Shown piece by piece: positions 47,307 through 57,830 of a stretch of DNA of 64,000 nt. The notes beneath the pieces were generated by a model. It had not been told where the DNA came from. It saw only the letters and a list, made by a program, of their open reading frames with translations, and did not search any database. The DNA lies in contig JAIOKI010000007.1 in the NCBI GenBank assembly GCA_028335825.1, positions 124,001 through 188,000 on the forward strand. Direction: 5' to 3'. Origin of the DNA: Nosema muscidifuracis (Eukaryota > Microsporidia > Nosematidae). Within the stretch, counting starts at the first letter, position 1; every line of letters begins with the position of its first letter. A program made the position numbers and the translations under genes.

Positions 47307-48590
47307 ATGATAGATATAAATTTGATTAGAGATCCTGAAACTAGAAATATTGTTATAGAAAGTGAAAAGAAAAGATTTAAGAATCATAATATTGTACTTG
47401 AAGTATATGAAAAAGATAAGATGAGAATTAAATTAGGATTCGAATTAGATAATAATAACAGAAAAAAAAACGAAATTAAAAAGAAGATAAGTCAAGTATT
47501 TAAAGAACATAAACAGAATGCTAAAGAAATTAGTAAAGATTTAGTACAGGAACTTAAAGAAACTGAAGAAAAAGGATTAAATTATGAAAATCAACTTAAT
47601 ATTATAGAAGATGAAATTAATAAATTAATGAAAAATATTGGAAATATTATTGATGATAGAGTAGTAGTCAGTAAAAATGAAGATGATAATCCAATAATAA
47701 GAGAATATCGTACTAGTAGATCTATAAAAAATATTAAAAATTATACTGATCTTATGATTAAATATACACATAGTGTACCTGGATCTAAAATTATAGGTCA
47801 TAGGGGATATTTCTTAAGTGGTAAAATTGCTAAATTAGGAATGGCATTAAGTAGATATGCTATAGATTTTTTGGAAGAAAATGAATACACTCTTGTACAA
47901 ACACCTGTAATGATGAGAAAAGATGTTATGGGACGAACAGCTCAACTTAGTGATTTTGATGAACAATTATACAAAGTAGAAGATGATTTATATTTAATTG
48001 CTACATCTGAACAACCTCTTTCTGCACTTCATATGGATGAAAGAATGACAGACAGTGATTTACCTAAAAAATATTGTGGACAATCTTTGTGTTTTAGAAA
48101 AGAAGCTGGTGCTCATGGAAAAGATAATTCTGGTATATTTAGAGTGCATCAATTTGAAAAAATTGAACAATTTGTTATATGTAAGCCAAATGAATCTGCT
48201 GATTATTTTGAAAAAATGATTAAATTAAGTGAAGATTTTTATAAATCTCTTGATATTTCTTACAATGTAGTAGGTATAGTTTCTGGTGAATTTAATGATG
48301 CAGCTGCTATTAAGTATGATTTAGAAGCTTTTTTCCCTAATGCTAATAAGTTTAGAGAATTAGTATCATGCTCAAATTGTACTGATTATCAATCTAGAGA
48401 ATTAGAAGTTCGATATGGTATTCTTAAAGAGAATAATAAGAAGGTATACGTTCATATGCTAAATTCTACACTTTGCGCAGTACAAAGAACTTTATGTTGT
48501 ATTGTTGAAAATTATCAAGAAGAAAATAAGATAATTGTACCAGAAGTATTAAGAAAATACACTGGATTTAATGAAATCGAATTAGATTAA
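47307..48590 (+). CDS. Seryl-tRNA synthetase
   Basis: This 427-residue enzyme is class II SerRS. It opens MIDINLIRDPETRNIVIES, has the long two-helix coiled arm (about residues 35-115) that clasps the tRNA-Ser variable loop, and then the catalytic core with motif 2 (FRKEAGAHGKDNSGIFRVHQF), a TSEQPL block and motif 3 (NSTLCAVQRTLCCIVENYQE). Length is near yeast SerRS (462). CCCC lies one base before the ATG (47302-47305), a strong signal for a highly expressed gene. Confidence 0.96.
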   Translation: MIDINLIRDPETRNIVIESEKKRFKNHNIVLEVYEKDKMRIKLGFELDNNNRKKNEIKKKISQVFKEHKQNAKEISKDLVQELKETEEKGLNYENQLNIIEDEINKLMKNIGNIIDDRVVVSKNEDDNPIIREYRTSRSIKNIKNYTDLMIKYTHSVPGSKIIGHRGYFLSGKIAKLGMALSRYAIDFLEENEYTLVQTPVMMRKDVMGRTAQLSDFDEQLYKVEDDLYLIATSEQPLSALHMDERMTDSDLPKKYCGQSLCFRKEAGAHGKDNSGIFRVHQFEKIEQFVICKPNESADYFEKMIKLSEDFYKSLDISYNVVGIVSGEFNDAAAIKYDLEAFFPNANKFRELVSCSNCTDYQSRELEVRYGILKENNKKVYVHMLNSTLCAVQRTLCCIVENYQEENKIIVPEVLRKYTGFNEIELD

Positions 48591-48674
48591 ATTTTTGATA
48601 CTTAACTTTTATACCAAGTTAAATAATTTTGAAACTTTTAGTTTAATTTTTTTTCTTTAAAATTTTTACCCTTT

Positions 48675-49268
48675 ATGACTGCTATCATTACACAAGACGA
48701 AAAAAACTTTTTATCTTTTTATTACGATGGTCTTTGTAACGACGTAAACAGGTTGAACAGATTATACACAGACAAATCTATTATGACAATATCTTTTGAA
48801 AATGGCAGTACAATCACTTACAAAGATAACTTTGTAAATCAGTTAAAACTTAATACCGGGAAACCTATTTTTAAAGTATTTGTGTCTAGTATGATATCAC
48901 AGATGATAGATGATGATATGCTTATGTTATCTACAATTGGACAATTTGTTTTCAATGATAAAACTCAGAAAAGATTTTCTCACCAGTTAATTGTTAACAG
49001 AAGCGATAGCTTTTTTCTTATAAAATATGAAACTATTTTAATTTTGAATGAAGAAATTGTATACGAAAAGGCTGATGGAAGTGTTAATATTGAAATATCT
49101 AATAAAAATAAGTCAATGGTTGAAGTTATAAATACTTTAGAATCTTTTGGTAGAGTAGAAGGAATAGAACTTAAAGATAACAGTTTTGTATGCAAAATGA
49201 CACATTTGGATATTAAAATTGAAGATTTAAAGAATAAAGTGACTGAGAAAGGTTTTGAGATTTTTTAA
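48675..49268 (+). CDS. NTF2-domain protein (G3BP/Bre5-like)
   Basis: This 197-residue protein starts with an NTF2-like domain (about 5-125): FLSFYYDGLCNDVNRLNRLYTD resembles the FxxxYYxxLxxxPxxLxxFY opening, and SMISQMIDDDMLMLSTIGQFVF and RFSHQLIVNRSDSFFLIKYETILIL are the matching strands. The last 70 residues include MVEVINTLESFGRVEGIEL, which could be a small RRM. NTF2 plus RRM is the layout of G3BP/Bre5, a cofactor of the Ubp3 deubiquitinase. It may instead be a nuclear-transport NTF2 or Mtr2-like protein. CCC is three bases before the ATG. Confidence 0.7.
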   Translation: MTAIITQDEKNFLSFYYDGLCNDVNRLNRLYTDKSIMTISFENGSTITYKDNFVNQLKLNTGKPIFKVFVSSMISQMIDDDMLMLSTIGQFVFNDKTQKRFSHQLIVNRSDSFFLIKYETILILNEEIVYEKADGSVNIEISNKNKSMVEVINTLESFGRVEGIELKDNSFVCKMTHLDIKIEDLKNKVTEKGFEIF

Positions 49269-49282
49269 TAAATTTAATTTAC

Positions 49283-49530
49283 TATTTTTAAATATATTTT
49301 ATTTATCCATTGTATAATTAAAATGCTATGAAATTGTATTTTTGATTAACTTATTCTTAACTATATTTTATTTATTCATTTTTTAATTAAAATGTTATAA
49401 AATTGTATTTTTGATCAACTTATTCTTAATTATATTTTATTTATTCATTTTTTAATTAAAATGCTATGAAATTATATTTTTGATCAACTTATTCTTGACT
49501 ATATTTTATAATTGTATTAATTAACTTATT
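49283..49530. repeat. 69-bp tandem repeat, about three and a half copies
   Basis: TTTTTGATTAACTTATTCTT and its variants start at 49339, 49408 and 49477. Neighbouring AAAATGCTATGAAATTGTA and TTTATTTATTCATTTTTTAA blocks repeat in the same order. The array fills the spacer between the convergent NTF2-domain and SEC24 genes. Confidence 0.9.
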
Positions 49531-49567
49531 TTTTTAATTAAATAATTTAGAATTTACATATTATTAA

Positions 49568-51667
49568 TCATTTAATTGTATTTTTTAACATCTCAAAATA
49601 TTTGAGATATGAAGGCATACCATGAATAGCATCTTCATAAAAATAAGTAAAAAATATTTCCCTAAACAAATTATTTTCTTCTTTATCTCTTATAAGAACA
49701 TAGTAAGGAGTCACAAATCTTTGACTTTTCAATTCATTTATAATTTCTACTACCTTCATGCTAAACTCATTTTGTGGTGGATCAAATAAAAATCTGCCTG
49801 TGATCTGACTTGGATCAAAAAGTAATTCAGTTATTTCTTTAGGACAATCTTTTGATACAAAAAAAAATATTGTAATACCGGTATCTAGTAAATATAATCC
49901 ATTGGTCTCAAGACAATCAAGAGTTAAATTCTGAGGTACAATATTCTCATGATGAAGTGGTAGTAGAGTTGGATAAATTAAAGTATCTACAAAATTTGGA
50001 TACGAATTACTCATTAGATACATGTAGAAAGATCTATAATCTAATGGAGTATAAGAAACTGGTCTAAGAGGGATTGACTTACATAAAGAAAGAATTAACA
50101 TAGGAAGAATAGAAAGAGATTCAGGAAGATTATCAATATTGAAATTATTGATTGTTTTACTGTACGCACGTAAAATCGAAACTAAGCTTTTTGATAAGAA
50201 AATTGAACCAGATTCTTTTTTTTGTATCTCATGGTAAAAAGCTTTAAGTGCTAGTGATCGACTTATAGCATAAGGATTAATACCATCATAAAATGGAATA
50301 TCAAATACAGGTATCTTTAAATTTATAACTCTGATCATTCTAGTACCATTTTTTGTAGTTCTCATAAGAGCTACTTGAAGAGACACACCATCAGTTTTAA
50401 TATTATCAACGACTTCAAGTTCAATATTGAAAGTATGAGGAGTAAAGAAATTAGAAAAAGATAAAAGATCAATAGTTCTCTGAGTAAGTGATCCATTATA
50501 TTCTTTTATAAATACATCCTTACTTGTTCTTATTCTACATACACAGTCATGACTAATTCTAAGATCAAAAAAATCACTCAAATCTTTATGAAGTTTAGTA
50601 GCAAAAATAAAATCTCCACCATCAAAATTAGGATAATAATATAACATTCCACCAGTAGATTTACTTAATATAGAAAGTGTAGGTAATTCAATATTCAATC
50701 TTGGAAATAAAAAATGTGTAACGGAAATCAAGTGCTTAGAAAAAAGTGCGGAAAGTTCTTTAAAAAAAATATTATCAATTTTTAAAGATTTAGAAGGTTC
50801 AATAAGTCCTGATCCAAAATTTGGAGTAGTACTTAAAAAAGATAAAATAGTTCCACCAGTTTTACAAAGCAAAGCATGTGCAATTTTTAAAGAATCTCCA
50901 TAATTATTTTTTATATTCTTCATTTCTACAAACATATTTTCAAGGAAATCGAAATTAATTTTATCTGATAAATTAAAAAGATAGTCATCTTTCTGAAAAT
51001 AAGGTAAAAATGATGCATCAGTCATAATATTTAAATTAAGATCTTTTTTAAGAAGATATACTTGAGAATTAAAAAATATAAACATCATTTTAGCACGTGG
51101 ATCGTAAAGAGAAGGATCTATACAATCTAAAATACTTTGAGCAATAATTTGAAACATTCCATGTTTTATACTTTCATAAGTAACTTCTATAAGGAAACAG
51201 AAAGTTAACGGAGAAGGAGTTCTTAAAGAATAATTGCTTGGAGCGTATAATTCATATACTGATGATTTAAGTTCAGTACGAGAATAAGAATTATAATTGT
51301 GAATAGCATTTTCTTCTAAACTAAATTTTGTAGATCCATAATCAATTTTACGATTCGTCATATAAAAAGGTGTTGCCATTTCATTAATATTCATACATAT
51401 ATTACATTTCCATTTAAATCCCGGAGATATAATTTTTATAAAGGGATTTATATAACATTTACATGTACTGCATCTTATTACTTCTTCTTCTGATACAGGA
51501 ACATTTTCTTCAGTAAACAATTCTGGTAAAATATTTATAGTAAAAGGTATTTCGGAACTTTTCATTATAGATAAATTTTTAGGTATACTAGTAATAGTTG
51601 ATGTAAAATATTTTTTTTCATCTATTAATGAATATGTAAATTCCTTCTCTTCTGGGTATTCTGACAT
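49568..51667 (-). CDS. SEC24: Sec24, COPII cargo-binding coat subunit
   Basis: This 699-residue protein is the canonical Sec24 of the window. A short N-terminal part leads to EIPFTINILPELF, then zinc-finger ligands C66, C69, C88 and C91 (IRCSTCKCYINPF...WKCNICMNI). The trunk starts at LTFCFLIEVTYESIKHGMF, followed by beta-sandwich, helical and gelsolin-like domains, the last with DTGITIFFFVSKDC and FDPSQI. It lacks the long proline-rich N-terminus of other Sec24 proteins (usual length about 900). The frame is open upstream, but the ATG at 51667 has CCC five bases before it (GGG at 51673-51675). It pairs with Sec23 to select cargo at the ER. Confidence 0.93.
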   Translation of the reverse strand: MSEYPEEKEFTYSLIDEKKYFTSTITSIPKNLSIMKSSEIPFTINILPELFTEENVPVSEEEVIRCSTCKCYINPFIKIISPGFKWKCNICMNINEMATPFYMTNRKIDYGSTKFSLEENAIHNYNSYSRTELKSSVYELYAPSNYSLRTPSPLTFCFLIEVTYESIKHGMFQIIAQSILDCIDPSLYDPRAKMMFIFFNSQVYLLKKDLNLNIMTDASFLPYFQKDDYLFNLSDKINFDFLENMFVEMKNIKNNYGDSLKIAHALLCKTGGTILSFLSTTPNFGSGLIEPSKSLKIDNIFFKELSALFSKHLISVTHFLFPRLNIELPTLSILSKSTGGMLYYYPNFDGGDFIFATKLHKDLSDFFDLRISHDCVCRIRTSKDVFIKEYNGSLTQRTIDLLSFSNFFTPHTFNIELEVVDNIKTDGVSLQVALMRTTKNGTRMIRVINLKIPVFDIPFYDGINPYAISRSLALKAFYHEIQKKESGSIFLSKSLVSILRAYSKTINNFNIDNLPESLSILPMLILSLCKSIPLRPVSYTPLDYRSFYMYLMSNSYPNFVDTLIYPTLLPLHHENIVPQNLTLDCLETNGLYLLDTGITIFFFVSKDCPKEITELLFDPSQITGRFLFDPPQNEFSMKVVEIINELKSQRFVTPYYVLIRDKEENNLFREIFFTYFYEDAIHGMPSYLKYFEMLKNTIK

Positions 51668-51720
51668 TTTTAGGGTTCTAATAAACAAAAAAAATAAGAG
51701 AAATATATAAAAGGAATAAA

Positions 51721-51960
51721 TTTATAATGTATATGTATAGAAAAAATATTTCATATCTATTGACAATAAGTTGAATTTAAAGTTATAATGTAATTTATAG
51801 AAAATAGTAAATTTATAATGTAGATGTATAGATTGAATATAATTCATATTTATTGACAACAAGTTGAATTGAAGGAATAATTTAAGTACATAATAAATAT
51901 AATTCATATATATTGACAACAAGTTGAATTGAAAATGTATAAAAGGAAAAATGCTAATAC
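51721..51960. repeat. Degenerate 55-60 bp repeats
   Basis: Three or four imperfect copies of TATTGACAACAAGTTGAATT with ATATAATTCATAT flanks lie at about 51760, 51855 and 51910, and an AATTTATAATGTAGATGTAT block recurs. An open frame on the minus strand here is repeat-derived. From 51970 to 52348 the spacer is AT-rich with no visible gene. Confidence 0.7.
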
Positions 51961-52348
51961 ATAAATACAAGACTAAGATAATTTCCTACATATTAAATGA
52001 GATGGTATAATCTCAAAATACAAAAAATATCTTGAAGTGTACATCTAAATATTTATTATTAAGAGTTTATAGTACTACTTAAAAATATGAGAGAAGTGAA
52101 AATTTTTAAGTCTCTACTCTTATTTTAGAATTGATAATATAAATAAAAAAAGAGTATATATTGGGAAATTATAGATTTCTTCAAATTTTAAATTATTTAG
52201 ATAGACATATAAATATGAAATAATTAAGATAAAAAAAGTATAAACTTCTTAAAATTCAAAGATAAAAAAAATAAATTAAAAAAGCTATGATTTTTGACAG
52301 TTATAAAATAAAAAATATTTTAAAAGGAAATTCTAAAAGTTATTTAAT

Positions 52349-54127
52349 TTAATATTCATCATATTCAATTTCTTTGTCATTAGTTTCATTATAATTTAAT
52401 ATTATTTGTGATGAAGTGGTAGCATCTGAAGCTGTTTTATCATCTCTTTCTCTTAAAAATCTAGGGAATCTTAATGAAAATCCTTTATTCTCATGTTGCA
52501 TCCCACAACAATATATTGGAGATACTGAAATACCAGCTGCTTTAACTTCCCATACATATTTAGGAGAAATCCATACATCTGGTTTAGTTTGATCTTTAAA
52601 TCGTACATTTTTAGGAAACTCAACGACAAAATTATTTAACTCTTCATATAACCTACTTAAAGTATTTTCATCAAATCCTGTTCCTATTTTACAAACGGTT
52701 TCAAAAACTTCATCGTTATCGTTATAACTTCCTAATAAAAATCCACCATACCATCCTGTTCTCTTACCTTTACCAAAATAAGCTCCTATAACAACCAAAT
52801 CAAATGAATCAGATCCACTATCTATATAATCTTTTTTCAATTTTATCCATGAATTACTTCTCTGTGAAGGCATATATTTAGATCCTTCTCCAAGTACTTT
52901 AATCATTATTCCTTCATAATTCTCAACTTTAGATTTCATAAAAAAATCTTCTATTTCTTCAATATTTTCACAATCAATATGTTCAGAAAAGTATAATTTA
53001 TTATCAATCTCTTCAAATTCATCATATAAAACTCTTCTTCTATCTTCTAAACATTTATCAATAAGACTTATTCCATCAAAATATAGTATATCAAAAATAT
53101 ATACACAAACATTTACACTATTATCTTCTGAAAGCTCTTTTCGTTTTCTCGTTGATAATACTTGAAAAGGTAATATTTTTTTATTAATTATATCGTAAGC
53201 TACAACTTCACCATCTATAACAAAATCCTTATCATTCTTTGATTTTACAATAATATCTCCATATTTATTCGATGTATTTTCTAAATTTCTTGAGTACATA
53301 ACAGTTTTATCTTTATATTTGTGAATTTGTATTCGTTCTCCGTCGTATTTATTCTCGCAAGTAAATTTTTTATTTTCGACACGTTTGAAAGCTGCTGAAA
53401 TATTTTTACTAGGTTGAGCTAACATAGGTTTAAGAGGTATACCAGGTTCTATAATAAAATCATTATCAAGATTTTTAATTCCTTTATCTAATATAGTACT
53501 AACTAATTGTTCAAGATCTGGTCGTCTATGATATGCTTCTTTAATTTTATCTCCTAACGAATTATCAAATACTTTACTTAAAGCTATAAAAACAGTTTTA
53601 AAAGCGACTTTTACGTTAAGTTTTTCTTCAAAAAGTCTAAAAAGATATTTAGTTTCAATAGGTGAACAAATAGCTACCATTTTAAGCATTTCTCTAACCT
53701 TTAATATTTTTGAATTAGTACCTGATATTTCCGATATATTCCTCAAACCAATAACTACATCTCTAACTGAAAGAGATCTTTTAGATATAAAAAGTTGAGA
53801 AGCTCTATATTTCATAGCAACAGTACCGAAATCACCTTCATTTCTATATTCTTTCTTAAGATTTGTCAATTTTTTACTCGTACATTCTGTCAAAACATCG
53901 TAAATTATTTTATCACCAATATTAAGTTGTTGATTTTTATATTCTGGGTATACTGTACATGTACATAGGTATATAACATTTATTAGATCTTTTTTGTTAT
54001 CAGAAATAACTGATCTAAAATATTCAGTAAGAATGTCTTGTATTTCTAATCGACCAGATATTAAACTTATCTTTTCCATTGTTTTACTGAATAATAAAAA
54101 TGAATTAGTAGGTGGAGAAAAATCCAT
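52349..54127 (-). CDS. CDC9: DNA ligase I (ATP-dependent)
   Basis: This 592-residue protein is an ATP-dependent DNA ligase of the ligase I (Cdc9) type, which joins Okazaki fragments. A helical DNA-binding domain (about 1-220) precedes PLKPMLAQP and the adenylation motif ENKYDGERIQIH, with the nucleotide-accepting Lys at 260. Further motifs include MYSRNLENTSNKYGD, FVIDGEVVAYD, EGIMIKVLGEG, WIKLKKDY and a C-terminal OB-fold region ending in SLRFPRFLRERDDK. It lacks the long N-terminal tail that carries the PCNA-interacting peptide in yeast and human ligase I. CCCC is three bases before the ATG (GGGG at 54131-54134). Confidence 0.96.
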   Translation of the reverse strand: MDFSPPTNSFLLFSKTMEKISLISGRLEIQDILTEYFRSVISDNKKDLINVIYLCTCTVYPEYKNQQLNIGDKIIYDVLTECTSKKLTNLKKEYRNEGDFGTVAMKYRASQLFISKRSLSVRDVVIGLRNISEISGTNSKILKVREMLKMVAICSPIETKYLFRLFEEKLNVKVAFKTVFIALSKVFDNSLGDKIKEAYHRRPDLEQLVSTILDKGIKNLDNDFIIEPGIPLKPMLAQPSKNISAAFKRVENKKFTCENKYDGERIQIHKYKDKTVMYSRNLENTSNKYGDIIVKSKNDKDFVIDGEVVAYDIINKKILPFQVLSTRKRKELSEDNSVNVCVYIFDILYFDGISLIDKCLEDRRRVLYDEFEEIDNKLYFSEHIDCENIEEIEDFFMKSKVENYEGIMIKVLGEGSKYMPSQRSNSWIKLKKDYIDSGSDSFDLVVIGAYFGKGKRTGWYGGFLLGSYNDNDEVFETVCKIGTGFDENTLSRLYEELNNFVVEFPKNVRFKDQTKPDVWISPKYVWEVKAAGISVSPIYCCGMQHENKGFSLRFPRFLRERDDKTASDATTSSQIILNYNETNDKEIEYDEY

Positions 54128-54473
54128 GTAGGGGAAAAAATAAAATTAATAAAAATGGAGATGTTATCAAAATATTAATCTATTTTAAAATAATAAAAAA
54201 TTTTATTATTTTTAAGAAATTCATATAAACACCATCAACTTTTAATTAATAGTTTATGTTGAATATCAGAATACTATTAAAAGATTAGATAACAAATTTT
54301 TTATATTAAATATTATAAAATTTGTAAAATATAATTAAGAACTTGATAAATATTTTTAGTATAAATCAAAAATTAATTAATATTCTTGATTTTGACTAAA
54401 AAAAAATAATTTACAATTGTAAGTTAATTATTTATTTGTTATATGATTTTTTAAATGTAATATAATATTTAAA

Positions 54474-54620
54474 TTATTGATAGGATTAATTTAATAATAG
54501 TAAAATATACTAACATATTTGAATAAATGTATGAGACATGCTCTACATTATTGATAAGTTTAATTTAACAATAGTAAAATGTACTAACATATTTAAATAA
54601 ATTTATGAGACAAACAACAT
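54474..54620. repeat. 74-bp direct repeat, two copies
   Basis: TTATTGATAGGATTAATTTA starts at 54474 and its near copy at 54548, each followed by TAGTAAAATATACTAACATA. The rest of the 612-base spacer (54128-54473) is unstructured AT-rich sequence without a gene. Confidence 0.85.
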
Positions 54621-54739
54621 ATCTTATATTTACATGTATCACAAATATTTATTAATTCATAAAATTTTGTAAATTCTGATGATAAAAAATCAACAGCAAA
54701 TAGAATCGATAAAAAAAATATTTTTTATTTCAACCCTTA

Positions 54740-56641
54740 ATGTCCGATACCAAAAAGAAATGCTCATTCCTTATATACATACTACAAAATAAATATAAAA
54801 AGTCAATAAACCATTATTCATCATTCAAAGAAATTATTGATATTTTGGATATTTCTAACAAAGATTTAATTAGCACTTTTTGTGAATATTTAGATGGATT
54901 AATTGATTTATTAAAGGATCAAATAATTGATATACTTAAAAATTTTGATAAAATAGAATCTAACGATATTTTTTTTATAGACATCTTATTTTGTTTAATT
55001 AATGCTGATACGACAACCCTTAAATTACTAAAAGATAAGGAAAATAATTTTGAAAATTTACGATCAATTTATCAAGAATCTTTTGTATCTAACAAATCTT
55101 ATCTTAAAGAATTTAATACAAAAGGTAAACCTAAAAAAATAAATACAGTTACTGAAAAAGATATATCACCCGCTGTTACTAGATTTCCACCTGAACCTGC
55201 TGGTTGTTTACATATAGGTCATGTAAAAGCTCTTATGGTAAATTATAATTTAGCTAAAAAATCTAACGGTAAATTTTTATTAAGATTTGATGATACTAAT
55301 CCTATTAAAGATTATGAGAAATATGAAAAAGAAATTATTAAAGATTTAGATACATTAAATATAAAAGATTATACTGTATCTCATAGTAGTGATTATTTCG
55401 ATATGCTTGTAGAAAAAGCTAAATTTTTAATTAATAAAAACTTAGCTTATTGTGATAATACAGACCAAGAAACAATGAGAAATCAGAGAATGGATGGTAT
55501 AGAATCGAGTAATAGAAATAATTCAGTAGATTTTAATTTAGAATATTTTCAAAAAATGTTAGATGGATGTGCTGAAGGATTCTGTCTTAGAGCTAAGATT
55601 GATATGAGTAATCTTAATAAGACAATGAGAGATCCTGTTATATACAGAAGTGGTACTAAAGAACATTGTAGATGTAATAAATATAAAGCTTATCCTACAT
55701 ATGATTTTGTATGTCCTATATTAGATTCAATAGAAGGTGTTACTGTAGCTTGTAGAGCTGATGAGTATAGAGATAGAAATGAACAATATAGATGGTTTCT
55801 TAAAAATCTTGAATTAGTTAATAAGCCAAATTTATTTGATTTTTCTAAATTAAATTTTGAGGATACTGTATTAAGTAAACGTAAAATAGATAAATTAATT
55901 TCTGAAGGATATGTTACTGGATGGGATGATCCAAGATTATGTACTGTACAAGGTATAAAGAGATCTGGAATGGATATGGAAGCACTTAAAGATTATATTA
56001 ATTTACAAGGAGCTTCTAATAAGACTAATACAATTACTTGGGATAAAGTATGGGCAATGAATAAGAAAGCTATCGATAGTAGATCTCCTAGATATATGGC
56101 AGTAGAAAGAAAGAATTGTGTTAGAATAACGGTAAATGAAATTAAGGAAAATATTCCCTTTTATAAAGACCAATTATTACATAAGAAAAATGAAAGTTTA
56201 GGATTTAAGAAAGTTTTATACGATAAGTTTATATTGATTTCTCAAGATGATGCACAGAATCTCAATCTTGAAGAAGAATTCACATTAATGAATTGGGGAA
56301 ATGCAATTGTTAAATCAAAAAATGTTGTTAATGAAATTGTAAAAGAAATGTCTATAAATTTATATTTAGAAGGAGATTATAAAAAGACTAAGAATAAAAT
56401 ATCATGGATATCTGAAATTGGATCTGTATTAGTTAAAGGAGTTGAGTACAGTAATATATTGTTAAATGATGAGATTAATAATGAAAGTATGAAAGAAATA
56501 TTTTATTATGTTGAATCTGCTTTATTAGATAATATGAAAGAAGAAATGTATTTACAGTTTGAAAGAATTGGGTTTTATTATTGTGATAAACCTTTTACAT
56601 TTAATCTCATACCTTACACTAAACAGAAACGAACTTATTAA
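54740..56641 (+). CDS. Glutamyl-tRNA synthetase (cytosolic type)
   Basis: This 633-residue protein is a class I GluRS of the eukaryotic/archaeal group, which is homologous to GlnRS. After an N-terminal helical domain (about 1-140) comes RFPPEPAGCLHIGHVKA, with HIGH at 158-161. The catalytic core has RFDDTNP, and the KMSKS-like VLSKRKI (about 377-383). FDDTNP and TVLSKRK favour GluRS over GlnRS. The C-terminal beta-barrel anticodon-binding domains extend to about 625. It is not fused to ProRS. CCC is three bases before the ATG (54734-54736). Confidence 0.93.
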   Translation: MSDTKKKCSFLIYILQNKYKKSINHYSSFKEIIDILDISNKDLISTFCEYLDGLIDLLKDQIIDILKNFDKIESNDIFFIDILFCLINADTTTLKLLKDKENNFENLRSIYQESFVSNKSYLKEFNTKGKPKKINTVTEKDISPAVTRFPPEPAGCLHIGHVKALMVNYNLAKKSNGKFLLRFDDTNPIKDYEKYEKEIIKDLDTLNIKDYTVSHSSDYFDMLVEKAKFLINKNLAYCDNTDQETMRNQRMDGIESSNRNNSVDFNLEYFQKMLDGCAEGFCLRAKIDMSNLNKTMRDPVIYRSGTKEHCRCNKYKAYPTYDFVCPILDSIEGVTVACRADEYRDRNEQYRWFLKNLELVNKPNLFDFSKLNFEDTVLSKRKIDKLISEGYVTGWDDPRLCTVQGIKRSGMDMEALKDYINLQGASNKTNTITWDKVWAMNKKAIDSRSPRYMAVERKNCVRITVNEIKENIPFYKDQLLHKKNESLGFKKVLYDKFILISQDDAQNLNLEEEFTLMNWGNAIVKSKNVVNEIVKEMSINLYLEGDYKKTKNKISWISEIGSVLVKGVEYSNILLNDEINNESMKEIFYYVESALLDNMKEEMYLQFERIGFYYCDKPFTFNLIPYTKQKRTY

Positions 56642-56924
56642 AAATTTAATTATTTAACAAGTATAATTTGATTTATTTAAAATTAGTTTAAGTTATCACT
56701 TGTCTTTAACCAAAAACGTATATCTTTTTATTTTTTTTATCTTAAACTTCTCCTTCTCATTATAATAATTTCGTTACTTACTTTAAATTCATATTAAGGA
56801 CTCTTGTTTGAAAATATACCTTAGTCTGGTCTTCTATTAATTAAATGATTTTCTATTGTTAATATAATGCAAGTTAAGAGTTATTCAATAATTATATTAA
56901 TAGTAAAAAATGAGTCATCTCATA

Positions 56925-57060
56925 ATATTTCATAAGATTAAACAAGTAAAGCTTTTAATAAATAATTTTATATATTTCATAAGATTCTACAAGTAAATTT
57001 TTTAATGAATATTTTTATATTTCATAAGATTCTTCAAGTTAAGCTTTTAGTCTACTTTAA
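56925..57060. repeat. Degenerate TTTCATAAGATT repeats
   Basis: About four copies of a 50-bp unit with TTTCATAAGATTCTACAAGT and TTTTTAATGAATA occur between 56925 and 57080. Within the 597-base spacer, the part at 56700-56920 is less repetitive but carries no open frame or recognised RNA. Confidence 0.7.
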
Positions 57061-57238
57061 ATTTTTTAATTGATTTTCATAAGATTTAACATATAAAACT
57101 TATATTAATTACTTTTTTTATTTAATAATATTTTCTAATATCAAATTACTTTTTAACTACTCTCAAAATATCTTACTAATAATATTTTTAACTACTCTCA
57201 AATTATTTTAACTAATAATATTTTCTAATATCAATCCC

Positions 57239-57694
57239 ATGCCAGAAGAAAAAGAAGACCAAAAAATTGAAAAAAATAAACAAAAAGAAAAGGATGGAAA
57301 TTTAAGTGACGAAGATTCAGAAGCATTAGACTTAAACAGTTCAGACTCAGATTGCTACAAAGAAGATTTAACTAAATATCAAAGTGCTATAGACGAGTTA
57401 TCAGAATCTGAGTTGCAAAGATACGAAACATTTCGTAGATCTAATTTTCCAAAAAACGTTGTGAAAAAATTTATATCAAGTGTTATTGGACAAGCAGTTA
57501 ATCCTAACATGATAATTGCAGTAAGTGGTCTTGCTAAAATTTATGTAGGAGAGATGGTAGAAATGGCTAAAAAAGTTCAGAATGAAAGAAATGAAGAAGG
57601 TTCTTTACTTCCTTCTCATATACATGAAGCACATAGGAGAATGTATAATAAAACACCACACTCTACTGTATTTAAACAAGCACCTTGGGATTAA
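57239..57694 (+). CDS. TAF11: TAF11, TFIID histone-fold subunit
   Basis: This 151-residue protein is TAF11, a TFIID subunit that forms a histone-fold pair with TAF13. An acidic, disordered N-terminus (about 1-60) precedes RYETFRRSNFPKNVVKKFISSVIGQAVNPNMIIAVSGLAKIYVGEMVEMAKKV (abridged), the TAF11 histone fold, whose FRRSNFPKN opening is characteristic. It ends LPSHIHEAHRRM, the typical C-terminal helix. CCC abuts the ATG (57236-57238). It is convergent with YCS4. Confidence 0.95.
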   Translation: MPEEKEDQKIEKNKQKEKDGNLSDEDSEALDLNSSDSDCYKEDLTKYQSAIDELSESELQRYETFRRSNFPKNVVKKFISSVIGQAVNPNMIIAVSGLAKIYVGEMVEMAKKVQNERNEEGSLLPSHIHEAHRRMYNKTPHSTVFKQAPWD

Positions 57695-57712
57695 TAAATT
57701 TAATTTAATATT

Positions 57713-57830
57713 TTTAAATTCTTCAATATGTTTCATATCTTATATAAATTTTTCATTAAAAAATAATTTAATTAAATATTTCAATAAATTTTTTATTAAA
57801 AGTAACTTTAATTAAATATTTCAAGACTTT
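57713..57830. repeat. Spacer copy of the YCS4 gene's 3' end
   Basis: TTAAATTCTTCAATATGTTT CATATCTTATATAAATTTTT at about 57713-57765 is a near copy of the last coding bases of YCS4 at about 57831-57885 (one variant: TCTTCTATAAA). Between them are AATTAAATATTTCAATAAAT units. The copy is truncated and lacks an initiation signal. Confidence 0.85.

Noticed and set aside
57582-57815. A 77-codon plus-strand frame overlapping TAF11.
   Set aside because: It overlaps the TAF11 histone fold in another frame and then runs into spacer repeats.
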